DNA from: Nematostella vectensis
Lineage: Eukaryota > Cnidaria > Anthozoa > Actiniaria > Edwardsiidae
Reading direction: 5' to 3'
DNA length: 64,000 nt
NCBI RefSeq assembly: GCF_932526225.1
Contig: NC_064035.1
Location: 20,573,969-20,637,968, forward strand
How positions within the stretch are numbered: the first letter of the stretch is position 1; the number at the start of each line of letters is the position of its first letter. This document shows, piece after piece, positions 43,069 through 51,802 of this stretch. The position numbers and the translations under genes were made by a program. The notes below the pieces were generated by a model. The model was not told the DNA's origin. It worked only from the letters and a program-made list of their open reading frames with translations, and searched no databases.

Positions 43069-43293
43069 CTACAGCGGTTTTGGCAAAATCTTTTGTGTTT
43101 CCAGATAATCTTTCAGATACATACTACCGGACAGGACAGCAACCCATTTAGCGTAGTTTGTAACACTTGACGAAGGGTCGCTGATGAATGACTCTTTCAT
43201 AGCCTTTTTAGCAACATAACCCATACCGGCGGCTAATCCGATGATGACTGCTGAGTCGGTGATCGTTTTCACAAGTTTGTTTTCAGTTGACAT
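43069..43293 (-). CDS. Small membrane protein, 74 aa (element 2)
   Basis: Two weak hydrophobic stretches (SAVIIGLAAGMGYVA and WVAVLSGSMYLKDYL) in a short protein. TTTAAA at 43323-43328, followed by an AT-rich leader before the ATG. No counterpart is found in element 1, where the region between 15192 and 15253 appears deleted. The clean start, stop and own promoter motif support it as a real gene. Confidence 0.6.
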   Translation of the reverse strand: MSTENKLVKTITDSAVIIGLAAGMGYVAKKAMKESFISDPSSSVTNYAKWVAVLSGSMYLKDYLETQKILPKPL

Positions 43294-43328
43294 GATTTTA
43301 TTTATTACAGATTCAGATAATCTTTAAA

Positions 43329-43763
43329 TCACAACATTCCTATTTTTGGCGTCGCGTTCGGGAGGCTAGCCACTCGAGCGGCAGGCCTCTCGAAAGTTTC
43401 AGTCTCGTTGGCGTTGATCTTGGGCGTCTTTTTGTAAAAACGCATATACATATCCAATGCGGTGAGCCCTATTCCAACTAGAGCCAGTACAGTTGTAAAC
43501 GATAGCTCTGGAATCCAAGCGTCCGGGAGGCTATCCCCTCGAGCTCCCTCTTGGTGGGGTGTCTCTGCTCGTGCAGCGTCTTCTGAACTCGCCTCCGCCT
43601 CGCGTTTCATCTCCCTAGCAAGTGCTTCTCTACACCTCCTATTATATTCGGCAACTCTCTTACCAGAAGCGACTTTTATAGGATCTTTCTCCTTAGCGGC
43701 ACTCTTCTTCCTGGGGGGAGGGTCCTTTGTGATTTGCTCAACCTCTTGATTTTCGTCAGACAT
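43329..43763 (-). CDS. Single-pass membrane protein, 144 aa (element 2)
   Basis: A hydrophilic Lys/Glu-rich N-terminus (PPPRKKSAAKEKDPIKV, GKRVAEYNRRCREALAREMK), an Ala/Glu linker, one membrane helix (FTTVLALVGIGLTALDMYM), then a short polar tail. Two copies of the element's CGGGAGGCTA motif lie in the coding sequence (43358 and 43524), encoding the linker GARGDSL and the tail ARVASL, so the motif has been tolerated as in-frame insertions. TTTAAA at 43789-43794. Matches element 1's 14557-15192 in position and design. Confidence 0.65.
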   Translation of the reverse strand: MSDENQEVEQITKDPPPRKKSAAKEKDPIKVASGKRVAEYNRRCREALAREMKREAEASSEDAARAETPHQEGARGDSLPDAWIPELSFTTVLALVGIGLTALDMYMRFYKKTPKINANETETFERPAARVASLPNATPKIGML

Positions 43764-43803
43764 GATTCTTTACTCTGGATAAAGAATCTTTAAATCACAT
43801 CAT

Positions 43804-43902
43804 GCTCAAGAGCTTGCTCAGGTGTGCTCAAGAGCTTGCTCAGGTGTGCTCAAGAGCTTGCTTAGACGTGCTCAGGTGTGCTCAAGAGCTTGCTCAGGTG
43901 TG
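43804..43902. repeat. 22-bp tandem repeat at a gene 3' end
   Basis: About four and a half units of GCTCAAGAGCTTGCTCAGGT plus GT. The last residues and stop codon of the 43872-44402 gene (TPEQALEHT) are encoded by it. The spacer before the 43763 gene is otherwise empty, so it may serve in 3' processing. Confidence 0.8.
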
Positions 43903-44402
43903 CTTGAAACTTCCTGAAGTTTGTTGGAAGTCTCCTGCGAAGAAGGTGTTAGTTTAACATGCTTAGCGACCCGAAAGAGACCGCTAGCAAGTGCTACCAT
44001 CCTTCCTCCCTTCAATACCAAGAGACCTGCAAAGTTTGACAATTCGCGTTTAACCAACTCGTCGTTCTGTAAGTCTTTGCTAAGCGCTTCGGTGTCATCT
44101 ACAGGAACCACGTAGGAAATGACTTGGGACACCACTTGAAGTGCTGATTCTACTAATCCATCAGTAACTTGCTTGCCTAAGACAGTCTGGTAGCGAACAA
44201 AGTACTTTTCGACGTCTTTCGCCGGGAGCTTCTTGATATCCCCTAAACTCATGTCCACACCAAGAAATTCCTTCGTAGTCCCAAGAGATGCGAGAATAGC
44301 CAGCGATTCTCGTTTGACTTCAACATCGTCTTCGGGAGGCGCACCCCTCGAACCCCCCTTAGACTCAGGCTCCTCTTCCATATAATCCTCAATGCTTGCC
44401 AT
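43872..44402 (-). CDS. Conserved capsid-row protein, 176 aa (element 2)
   Basis: The start at 44402 (MASIEDYMEEEPES) is preferred over a longer frame from 44465 because TTTAAA (44430-44435) lies between them. An acidic N-terminus with a GGSRGAPPEDD insertion encoded by a copy of the CGGGAGG motif; the conserved DIKKLPAKDVEKYFVRYQTVLG; then VSQVISYVVPVDD and LSNFAGLLVLKGGRMVALASGLFRV split by a short polar stretch. It is mostly helical. It lies between ATPase and a membrane-protein gene as in element 1 (13871-14497). Role unknown; a core or scaffold protein is possible. Confidence 0.65.
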   Translation of the reverse strand: MASIEDYMEEEPESKGGSRGAPPEDDVEVKRESLAILASLGTTKEFLGVDMSLGDIKKLPAKDVEKYFVRYQTVLGKQVTDGLVESALQVVSQVISYVVPVDDTEALSKDLQNDELVKRELSNFAGLLVLKGGRMVALASGLFRVAKHVKLTPSSQETSNKLQEVSSTPEQALEHT

Positions 44403-44461
44403 CTTATTTTGTAAGTAGACCAAGATGTTTTTAAACCACTTCGAGGGGCTAGCCCTAGAGC

Positions 44462-45088
44462 TCACCGCGTCGCAGGAATCTCTAAATAATTTTGGAATGG
44501 ATGCCGTAGACAGAAACAGAGTCTAGAATACTTTTCAGTTTTCAGCAGTTCTACGAACTTTCTACGAGTCTCGACGTCTAAATCACCTCCATAATCTTCA
44601 AACAGTGTTTTGGTGCCAATTTGAGATGGATTATGGAATGTGACCACACAGGCGACGTTATCACGGAAGGGCTTTGCTATGGATGTTAATTGTTGCGTCA
44701 ATACCCACACTGATAATCCTTCGTGTCTCCCTGAGAACGCTAGATTGATAAACTTGTTCGAGCGTTGCTTTAGATCTTTCGATACAGCACAGTCATCCAA
44801 AACGAGTAACGTATTTGTACCAGAAAATAGCACCGCACAATCTGTTAGTAACTCGTTAATCTCATCGGTGTTACTAGCATCCGGCGATAATACCAAGAAA
44901 CGTTTATCTCCGTGAGCAAATCTACGATAGGACTTGTTTTTCGCATAAGTCGGACAAATCAACACAATGTATTCAAACACATGCCGGAACGGCCCTCGGA
45001 GCTGTTCCGTGAGGTACTTTGTCTTCCCACAATTAGTAGGTCCTGTGATAATACAATGAAAAGGAACTTTTTCCCGTAATTCTTCCAT
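44462..45088 (-). CDS. Genome-packaging ATPase (element 2)
   Basis: 208 residues from the ATG at 45088. FtsK/HerA-type P-loop ATPase: HCIITGPTNCGKTKYL (Walker A), LLVLDDCAVSKDL (Walker B), SVWVLTQQLTSIAKPFRDN (sensor region). It is the packaging motor partner of the double-jelly-roll capsid protein. Upstream, the usual motif is altered (TTTTTAAT at 45114-45121). The capsid gene ends 28 bp before the start, so the two may also be co-transcribed. 80% or so of positions in the core blocks are similar to element 1's copy by eye. Confidence 0.92.
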   Translation of the reverse strand: MEELREKVPFHCIITGPTNCGKTKYLTEQLRGPFRHVFEYIVLICPTYAKNKSYRRFAHGDKRFLVLSPDASNTDEINELLTDCAVLFSGTNTLLVLDDCAVSKDLKQRSNKFINLAFSGRHEGLSVWVLTQQLTSIAKPFRDNVACVVTFHNPSQIGTKTLFEDYGGDLDVETRRKFVELLKTEKYSRLCFCLRHPFQNYLEIPATR

Positions 45089-45116
45089 TCTTTTTGTATT
45101 ATCACACAAGTCCTTT

Positions 45117-46355
45117 TTAATACATGATTGCTCTCAAATTCGAGTTCATAACCTCCATCAACGCGTCGGCTACTACAAACATGTAGCAGGTGATGTTTCC
45201 CGTTCCTCCAACTTTTCGTTTCATTTCTAGTTTTACTCCGTCCCGCGTGTTGTTCAAGACCAGACCTCCTCCGTGAATGCTGTTATCTGGATGTGCCCTC
45301 AAGTCGACCCACAGAGCAAACTTGTTATTAGCGTAAAAATCCTTTTGCTTAACACCCTCTCTACCGAAACGTTTCTTTACCGACTCCCAGAGGTCTGGCG
45401 GTGTCATCCCCTTGGAGTAGAGACGGTTTGGCATGCCATCCACATTAATGTTGATCGATGTGATACTTGGATTGACAAACTTTTCGGAATCCCTTGCTCC
45501 TCCTGTGTAGCTCTCTGTGAACAGACATAATATCCCTGTCATTGACCTCCTCGGCAGATTAATGTGCTCGTTTATGACACCATCATTAGGTTTGGAAATG
45601 GTGAACGTTTTGTGGAGAATGACGTTCTCGTAAAAGAATCCTCTACCAACCTGATAAGCCGACAACGCCTCACGAGCCAAGTATTCACTTGAGATGCAAG
45701 CATATTCCAACTCGAGGTTTGTGATTGTGTACGTTGGAGTCTTGACCGTGTCAGCATAAACAACGACGTCGGAAACTGGGGCTAGAGTAATTTCAAAGAT
45801 TAGCGGATGAGGTAACGCCTTTGGATAAAAGACCCCATGCTCGCCGAGAATAGGATGGTCGAGTGGAATGCAGTACTTGGTGTTGTGAACTGCTGCAAGA
45901 GCTACTTCCTTAGCATCTGATGTCGCTTTGTCACCTGCATTTGTCCTGAGCTTCCTCATGTTTTCAGAGGAGATACCTTGTTTTATTCTATCCTCACGAT
46001 CTTCAGCTTGTAAGTATAAGTCGTGATAGGTTTGGAAGAGATCGTATCTTTGAGTATCCTGTAGTGTTTCTCCACCGAAAAGAATCTTGAGCCTTGACAC
46101 TAGGTTCCGGCCAACGTTGTTGATGAGAGTATTATTCGCGTGTCCTGTGACGTTTAAGTCAAATAGTAAGGATACACTACCTGGAACAATCACTACATTT
46201 TCAGCAAGTTTTGGAATATTTATATAGAGGGTTTCTCCAGGACTTGCCGATGAGGGATTGAATGTAATCCGATTCAGCGACGATTCCGCTTTCAGGCCGA
46301 AGGGTTCCCGTGGGATCCTGTTTGGGTTAATTTTTTCTGATATCGCTTGTGCCAT
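45117..46355 (-). CDS. Double-jelly-roll major capsid protein (element 2)
   Basis: 412 residues, uninterrupted. A hexon-like major capsid protein of the Polinton/adintovirus kind: SSASPGETLYINIPKLAENV (first strands), GHANNTLINNVGRNLVSRLK, FGGETLQDTQRYDLFQTY, PLDHPILGEHGVFYPKAL, then the second roll with NLPRRSMTGILCLF and GGARDSEKF, and a C-terminus with GNITCYMFVVADALM. Trimers of such proteins build icosahedral capsids. It is separated by only 33 bp from the divergent integrase start, and both use the single TTTAAA at 46384-46389. Confidence 0.85.
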   Translation of the reverse strand: MAQAISEKINPNRIPREPFGLKAESSLNRITFNPSSASPGETLYINIPKLAENVVIVPGSVSLLFDLNVTGHANNTLINNVGRNLVSRLKILFGGETLQDTQRYDLFQTYHDLYLQAEDREDRIKQGISSENMRKLRTNAGDKATSDAKEVALAAVHNTKYCIPLDHPILGEHGVFYPKALPHPLIFEITLAPVSDVVVYADTVKTPTYTITNLELEYACISSEYLAREALSAYQVGRGFFYENVILHKTFTISKPNDGVINEHINLPRRSMTGILCLFTESYTGGARDSEKFVNPSITSININVDGMPNRLYSKGMTPPDLWESVKKRFGREGVKQKDFYANNKFALWVDLRAHPDNSIHGGGLVLNNTRDGVKLEMKRKVGGTGNITCYMFVVADALMEVMNSNLRAIMY

Positions 46356-46388
46356 CTTTTATTTTAAGAAAAGAGAGGTAATCTTTAA
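46356..46388. promoter_or_regulatory. Bidirectional minimal promoter, capsid and integrase (element 2)
   Basis: The 33-bp interval between divergent start codons. The palindrome TTTAAA (46384-46389) serves as the upstream motif for the capsid gene (minus) while overlapping the integrase ATG itself on the plus strand (CTTTAAATGAG), a layout reminiscent of poxvirus late promoters. Confidence 0.6.
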
Positions 46389-47381
46389 ATGAGTAACGAA
46401 AGCAGGTTATCAAAAATATACTATTCCACCGATGGATACTGGAAAGGGTATTCAGCTATTTATAAGTTAGCTAGTGTCGCTAAAGTCAGTGAAGCCGAGG
46501 CTAAGAGGTGGCTTGAAAAACAGGCGTTGTGGCAGATCTACCTCCCAGCCCCAAAGTATGTCCCCTGACCGCATTGGACTGTGAATAAACCTAATCAGAT
46601 TCACCAAGCCGATCTGTTGTTTATGCCCCACGATAACGTAGGCAGAAAAACCTACCGTTACGCGTTGGTCGTGATTGATATTGCCTCGAGATATAAAGAT
46701 GCAGAAGCACTGACTACTAAGGATTCGAGTGCAATTGCTAAAGGGTTTGAAAAGATATACTCCAGAAAACTTAAATGGCCTCATACGGTGATTGTCGACC
46801 CAGGGACAGAATTTATGGGAGAGGTAACGAAGATTATGAAAAAGAAGGGTGTTACCATCCAGCGAAGCGAGGCTGGGAACCACCGCGCACAGGCTTTTGC
46901 CGAACGCGCCAATAGAACACTGGCGGAGAGGTTGTTTTCTCATCAGTATGCTCAAGAAATGATTAGCGATGATCGGTCCAGAGTTTGGGTGAAACGATTG
47001 CCAGGTGTTTTGAAAACTCTGAATAGTCAACCCATAAGAATTACTGGCAAAGAGCCTGCAAAATCTATTGGTTTGAAAGAGGTTGATATTGACCCTCCAA
47101 CGTATAAGCGGCCTGTTGGACTTGATGAAGTTAGACTACCACCAGGGGTTAGAGTTAGATATCTGTTAGCTCCTGGAGAAGAGGAAGGAGGTGAACGCAG
47201 ACGAGCCACAGATCCTATTTGGAGTTTAAAAGTGTTTGATCTATCACGCAGTGTTGTTTCAGTTGGACAGCCTGTGTTGTACTACCTCTCCGAAGGCGCT
47301 CCAAGGAGGTCGTTCGTTAGGGAAGAACTTCAAGTCGTCCCTGAAGATACTGAGCCACCACCTAATAGCGTTCTGAAATGA
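46389..47381 (+). pseudogene. DDE integrase with one TGA (element 2)
   Basis: 331 codons from the ATG at 46389. Residues 1-59 are a helical N-terminal domain (YWKGYSAIYKLASVAKVSEA, AKRWLEKQALWQIY). A TGA at 46566-46568 (codon 60) interrupts. The RVE core follows: HQADLLF (Asp at codon 75), VIDIASRYKDA, VDPGTEFMG (second Asp) and AFAERANR (Glu about 35 residues on), then a C-terminal domain (RRRATDPIW, GQPVLYYLS). An internal GTG or later start could still give a core-only protein, but the N-terminal domain would be lost. C-to-T decay of a CGA codon is the simplest cause. The 3' end overlaps the convergent polymerase gene by 52 bp. Confidence 0.87.
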
Positions 47382-50300
47382 CCGTGAGCGAAGGTGTGAA
47401 TACCATCATCACAGATGACCCGTTTATCATCCTCATGAGATAGAGCGACCTTGTTCACCGTTTCAGTGTAAACATCATGCTTATGACTTCTGATGACATT
47501 CATAAGTCTCATCTGAGGTTTCTTACCAAATAAGCAATCCTTGTAGTCATCGAAACCGATGCTCTTCTTGACGACTGCTCTCTTGACGCCCTTGCATTTC
47601 TTTTCTTCTTTACCTTCATCCATCTTGTACGAGTAAAGTTTGGCCCTCAGTCCTACAAATTCTGTGATTTGCTGGCCCCCAGCCTCATCTTTAAACATTC
47701 CGATGACTTTCTTGTTCACACCCACCTCAATACCAGATGGGTGACCCTTCGGAAAGTTGCTGGTGTCGAACATGGACCTCACATCCCCGCTGATGTCCTC
47801 GTAAAAGTCTTTCGTCTCGATCTCATACATCAGGCTGTCAGTATCAGTGAATAAGAGCTTTGCATCCTCACCGTACTTGGGCTTGACGAAGTTGTAGTGG
47901 AAATCGTACATGAGCGTCTTACTCAGGTCCAGAATGGACATGCCCAAGTAGACAGGCTTGTTGAAGATCAGCTTTGTCTTCTTCATGTGGATGGCGGCTA
48001 GATTCTCGCAAAAGATGGTGCGATGTTGATAGTTCGGCTTTGATATGAGCTTCTTGGCCTGCTTCTCGTCCGTCACCAACCGAATGTCCACCCTGTTCCT
48101 AATGTTCTCCATAGTCTTACCAAAGACGGAGTTGTTCATTAACTTGAAAAAATCTTTCTCAAAATCGTTTGTCGCCTCGGCTCTCAGATCGGTGTTCAAG
48201 TCAATGTAGGGCTCCAGCCAAGCAGACTCCTCAAAAGTGACACCCCTGTGAATCTTGGTGACTTTTAGCCCAAAACTCACATAAAGTCTCAGAGTCTCAT
48301 GGTGGATAACGTACTTTGTCTTGTCGTTAAGGTTGGGGACCAATTTGTCCACATTGCCTAGCCCGATAGATTCCGGGGCTAGTGGGTAATCGTTGTGTAA
48401 GTCATGTAGGTGGTGAGGGTACTCCAAGTCAACCTCCAGAATGCATGGGCGGTCTCTCCAACCTGACAGCTCTTGGTCACCCATCCACCTGAAACCGTGA
48501 GTCGGTAAAGGGTTGCTCATCGCCCAGCCATACAAATTGTTAGCATCAAGGTAGGTGATATATTTTGTGGGTAGGTCAGGGTCATACTCCTTCATGTAAG
48601 GGTTATTTGCCTCCCCATGTCTGTTGCTTATCATGGAGACACCCCCACGGATGCCCTTCTCAATCATGAGCAACATGTCGTAGTCCGTCAGAAGCTCTAG
48701 CCTCACCTTGGTGGTCTTCAACGCTGCATCCCAAGCCAACCCTGGCGCTGTGTAGTACCAAGCGGGGTCCAGACCGTAATTCTTGAGACAAACGTCCCTA
48801 AAGTTCTCGAAAACGTCAGCTAAAAGCAACACATCCGACTCTAGGTACAGATTGTGGTAATCCCTCATGGTCCTCATCCCAAAGACCTCCCACACTCTCC
48901 GCGCGTGCAGGTGATCCTCCTCCGATATGTTGGTGTCGTTGAGTTTGGAGTGGAATGCCTCTCTCTGTGGGAGCTGTGTTGCGTCGAGCTTGCTAAAGCC
49001 GTCGAACCAGTCGTAAGGGAAAACACCCTTCCTCAACAACAGCTGGAGCTCCTCCCCCTCATAGTACTCCGCCAGGTTTTTGAAGCACTCCCTTGACATA
49101 TTACCCACTAGACTGTCGAGACTGGCCGACATAAACCTGAAACTGTCGATAAATCTGATATCACGTTTAACATCAATCTTGTTGCCCTCCTTGTTCGTGA
49201 AACTGTCGACTACAATCTGTTTTGTGAAAGAAATATACTTTTCCTCGTTATTAGGTATACAGTTTATTTTACCTTCCGATGTACCGAGGTTCTTGATAAA
49301 TAGATGGCTGTCGTACCCAGACAGATTGTGAAAGATAACAGGAAAGAACTTTGGAATTTTGTGATCTAAGTTGCATGCGTTGTGAGCAGCACCTCTGTAC
49401 TTCCCTGTAAGGTGGCAATGGTCCAAAACCTTGTCTTCCCCTAATTCACCCTCACAGATGTGGCAGTGAGTGGCGTCGTTATAGGCGATTTTGTCCTTCG
49501 GAGTCATTTTCACCTTCTTAGGGAACCTGAACTTATCGTAAATTTTCTTAATGTCTGACTCCAAAGACTCTACGAAAAGCTGTGGGATATCTTCGTCTGG
49601 AGATTCAGCTGTGTATCGTACAAGCTCGGATGGGGATATATCTCCGTCGAAACACTTGATGAGATAGCAGAAACCAGACGGTTTGTGCTTCTGGTATTGC
49701 TTAGTGAAGCTTTTACTCTCATCTGGGGAGCAAGTGTCTATATTCTCTGTGAAGCTCTCAAAGTCGGCATAGACAACAAAGGGGACACGCATTTTTCTGT
49801 TGTAGTTTTTGAATTTAATGTGGGGTAGATTTCCATCCTTATCTATCTTAGGCATCTCTATTCCAACCGCTTCATGATTGCCGCAGCATTCAGAATGTTT
49901 TTCTAATGATTGTTTGCACCGAAACGAGTTCAGACATCTACAGCATAAAAAACGAGTATGATGAAACTCATCAATTTGAGTAGATACTAATCTCATCATA
50001 TTCTTTATCCAGCAGTAATGATTCGTCTCATCATCCGAGATGAGAAGTAAGTTGATTGCATTATCTGGATCCTTCTCACTGATTCTCAATGGATATATTT
50101 TGGTTTCGTATCCAAACACATTAACCGTATACTGGTTCTGTTTCTCGAACTTGTCAATCTGTTTTAGTGAGACGGGGAACTCTATCCCTGACCAGTCGAA
50201 TTTCTCAGAGTTCTCTATCATTTGTTTACTGAACCTTTGAGGATCTTTCTCCCTAGGATACACAGCAGAGGTTACTGCCCACTTGAAACATTCGTGATCA

Positions 50301-51256
50301 TTCTCGTTCTTAACATTGATGATCGCCTTCTTAGACGCTAGTTTCGGCGGCAGCGGAATATAGGAAGACCCAGAAAGCGGTTCAAAGGGATCTATGTTGA
50401 TGTCAAAGTATTCCACTTGGTCAAACTGCCATCCGGAGCCTTGCTTCTGGAACAGCTCAACTAATCCGAGTAAATAATTTGTCATCGTATCGAACAAATC
50501 AGAGAGATCAGTCGACTCTGTCACAATCTCGGGCTTCTCTGTATGAAAATATCCCAGTTCTTCTTCGATCTGAGCTGTAGCCGGATCCTCTTTTATAAAC
50601 CCGCAAGTAAAGATAAACTTCACTTTGATAGGCTTTTTTTGTCGACTGATGAGCTCTAAGACTTTCGGTTTGATTCTGGCGATGAATGTCTTGGGGTCGT
50701 AACCTCTCTGCCCGGCTATTCCGTGGGTTTTAAGATACCCCTTCAACGCCGTCTGTTGTTCCTTGGGTGTGAAGCGATCTTCCACCTCCTCGTGTAGACG
50801 CTTAATCCTCTCCTTCAGACGTTCGACCCGTTTATCTGCAGCCTCTTTGACGGTCTTTTTGACGGGCTCGGGGACATAAGATAGTATCCAATCCGCAAAC
50901 TTGTCTAACTCGCTCTTGATCAAGTTGGCCGCCCTGTTTGCAAAATGCTTGAGTGATTGGACGCGGGAACTCCGTGGGGGTTGGGAGGGTTTTAGAATAG
51001 GGACATTAATCTCAGGTATCGGGCCGTCGAGAATACTCTCCGACGTGTTGGACGGGGTAATGCGGGGTGGTCGTGGCAGCCCTTTGACAAGTTTGGGTAA
51101 AGGAACCCGTCGGGGTGGTGGTGGTGGTGACGTGCTGGTCAGCGCCCCGACGAGCTCGTCTCTCCGCATCCAGTAATATCTTGGGATACCCCGCTCCTTG
51201 GCGAGGGCTTTCAGATCTTTCACCTTCAGGTTCTCCATTTCTATCAAACCAGCCAT
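47330..51256 (-). CDS. Protein-primed family B DNA polymerase, 1308 aa (element 2)
   Basis: Intact. Residues 9-42 form a SAP-like DNA-binding motif. A domain at about 320-415 contains Cys323 (HECFKWAV) and His413 (TNHYCWIKN), possibly a peptidase-like fold. CRCLNSF and C...H (437-455) suggest a zinc finger. Exo I is VVYADFESF (D498, E500), Exo II FHNLSGYDS (642-650), Exo III YLESDVLLLAD (804-814). An endonuclease-VII-like HNH insert, CHICEGELG with LDHCHLTGKYRGAAHNACN, lies at 598-629. Motif A is YLDANNLYG (902-910), motif B KLMNNSVFGKT (1038-1048), motif C FTDTDSL (1136-1142). The enzyme replicates Polinton DNA from terminal-protein-primed ends. TTTAAA at 51260-51265, 3 nt before the ATG, lies at the inner end of the right terminal repeat. 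Confidence 0.95.
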   Translation of the reverse strand: MAGLIEMENLKVKDLKALAKERGIPRYYWMRRDELVGALTSTSPPPPPRRVPLPKLVKGLPRPPRITPSNTSESILDGPIPEINVPILKPSQPPRSSRVQSLKHFANRAANLIKSELDKFADWILSYVPEPVKKTVKEAADKRVERLKERIKRLHEEVEDRFTPKEQQTALKGYLKTHGIAGQRGYDPKTFIARIKPKVLELISRQKKPIKVKFIFTCGFIKEDPATAQIEEELGYFHTEKPEIVTESTDLSDLFDTMTNYLLGLVELFQKQGSGWQFDQVEYFDINIDPFEPLSGSSYIPLPPKLASKKAIINVKNENDHECFKWAVTSAVYPREKDPQRFSKQMIENSEKFDWSGIEFPVSLKQIDKFEKQNQYTVNVFGYETKIYPLRISEKDPDNAINLLLISDDETNHYCWIKNMMRLVSTQIDEFHHTRFLCCRCLNSFRCKQSLEKHSECCGNHEAVGIEMPKIDKDGNLPHIKFKNYNRKMRVPFVVYADFESFTENIDTCSPDESKSFTKQYQKHKPSGFCYLIKCFDGDISPSELVRYTAESPDEDIPQLFVESLESDIKKIYDKFRFPKKVKMTPKDKIAYNDATHCHICEGELGEDKVLDHCHLTGKYRGAAHNACNLDHKIPKFFPVIFHNLSGYDSHLFIKNLGTSEGKINCIPNNEEKYISFTKQIVVDSFTNKEGNKIDVKRDIRFIDSFRFMSASLDSLVGNMSRECFKNLAEYYEGEELQLLLRKGVFPYDWFDGFSKLDATQLPQREAFHSKLNDTNISEEDHLHARRVWEVFGMRTMRDYHNLYLESDVLLLADVFENFRDVCLKNYGLDPAWYYTAPGLAWDAALKTTKVRLELLTDYDMLLMIEKGIRGGVSMISNRHGEANNPYMKEYDPDLPTKYITYLDANNLYGWAMSNPLPTHGFRWMGDQELSGWRDRPCILEVDLEYPHHLHDLHNDYPLAPESIGLGNVDKLVPNLNDKTKYVIHHETLRLYVSFGLKVTKIHRGVTFEESAWLEPYIDLNTDLRAEATNDFEKDFFKLMNNSVFGKTMENIRNRVDIRLVTDEKQAKKLISKPNYQHRTIFCENLAAIHMKKTKLIFNKPVYLGMSILDLSKTLMYDFHYNFVKPKYGEDAKLLFTDTDSLMYEIETKDFYEDISGDVRSMFDTSNFPKGHPSGIEVGVNKKVIGMFKDEAGGQQITEFVGLRAKLYSYKMDEGKEEKKCKGVKRAVVKKSIGFDDYKDCLFGKKPQMRLMNVIRSHKHDVYTETVNKVALSHEDDKRVICDDGIHTFAHGHFRTLLGGGSVSSGTT

Positions 51257-51300
51257 GTCTTTAAACCACTTTTCAAAAGCTTTTTTAGATGTGAAGCTTA
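51257..51300 (-). promoter_or_regulatory. Promoter cassette of the DNA polymerase gene
   Basis: On the minus strand: CTTCACATCTAAAAAAGC, then TTTTGAAAAGTGGTTTAAAG, then ACATG. It is almost identical to 36160-36201. The cassette forms the inner margin of the terminal repeat, so the outermost genes at both element ends fire inward from it. Confidence 0.75.
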
Positions 51301-51802
51301 GAGGCTAGCCTCCCGAGCTCCCCCTAGGTGCGACACGTGACAAAGTGATTGACAGGTGGGCTTGACTATCACGTGACAAAGTGATTGACAGGTTCTTGAC
51401 AAAATGATTGACAGGTTCTTGACAAAATGATTGACAGGTTTTTTACAAAGTGATTGACAGGTGGGCGTGGCTATCACATGACAAAGTGATTGACAGGTTT
51501 TTTGACAAAGTGATTGACAGGTGGGCTTGGCCGTCACGTGACAAAGTGATTGACAGGTTTTTTACAAAGTGATTGACAGGTGGGCTTGGCTATCACGTGA
51601 CAAAGTGATTGACAGGTGGGCTTGGCTATCACGTGACAAAGTGATTGACAGGTGGGCTTGGTCGTGCGAGAGATCTCTGGCAAACTCGCGCATGCGCAGG
51701 TCGCGAGGCTTGGCGGAGGTGTGCGGAGACTTTTGCGCCACTTTTGGAATGAAATTTGGGGAGATCAAAAAGTTGCGCCAGCTGCGCCATTTCCCTACTA
51801 CT
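51290..51802 (-). repeat. Terminal inverted repeat, right (element 2)
   Basis: Mirror of 35323-35834: CTCCCGAGCTCCCCCTAGGT, the 36-bp CACGTG-containing array (51335-51660), the unique outer part and terminal CCCTACTACT. The arrays differ in unit order, including TTCTTGACAAAATGATTGAC variants present on this side. Confidence 0.93.

Larger units (their letters stand above)
35323..51802. mobile_element. Element 2: 16.5-kb Polinton/adintovirus-like element with accessory genes
   Basis: The element starts AGTAGTAGGG, as Polinton ends begin with AG, and carries inverted terminal repeats of more than 500 bp. From left: small membrane protein, TFIIB-like factor, ankyrin-repeat protein, Cys-rich repeat protein (all plus); a row of ten minus-strand genes from a conserved protein through minor capsid, ATPase and major capsid; integrase (plus); protein-primed DNA polymerase (minus). 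Only two single-codon lesions were found, in integrase and the left-most minus gene, so it is young or recently active. The adenain-type protease usual in Polintons was not found. Confidence 0.95.

Noticed and set aside
8280-51802. One very large composite element spanning both insertions
   Set aside because: Each has its own inverted repeats and target duplication, and host satellite and minisatellite DNA lies between them.
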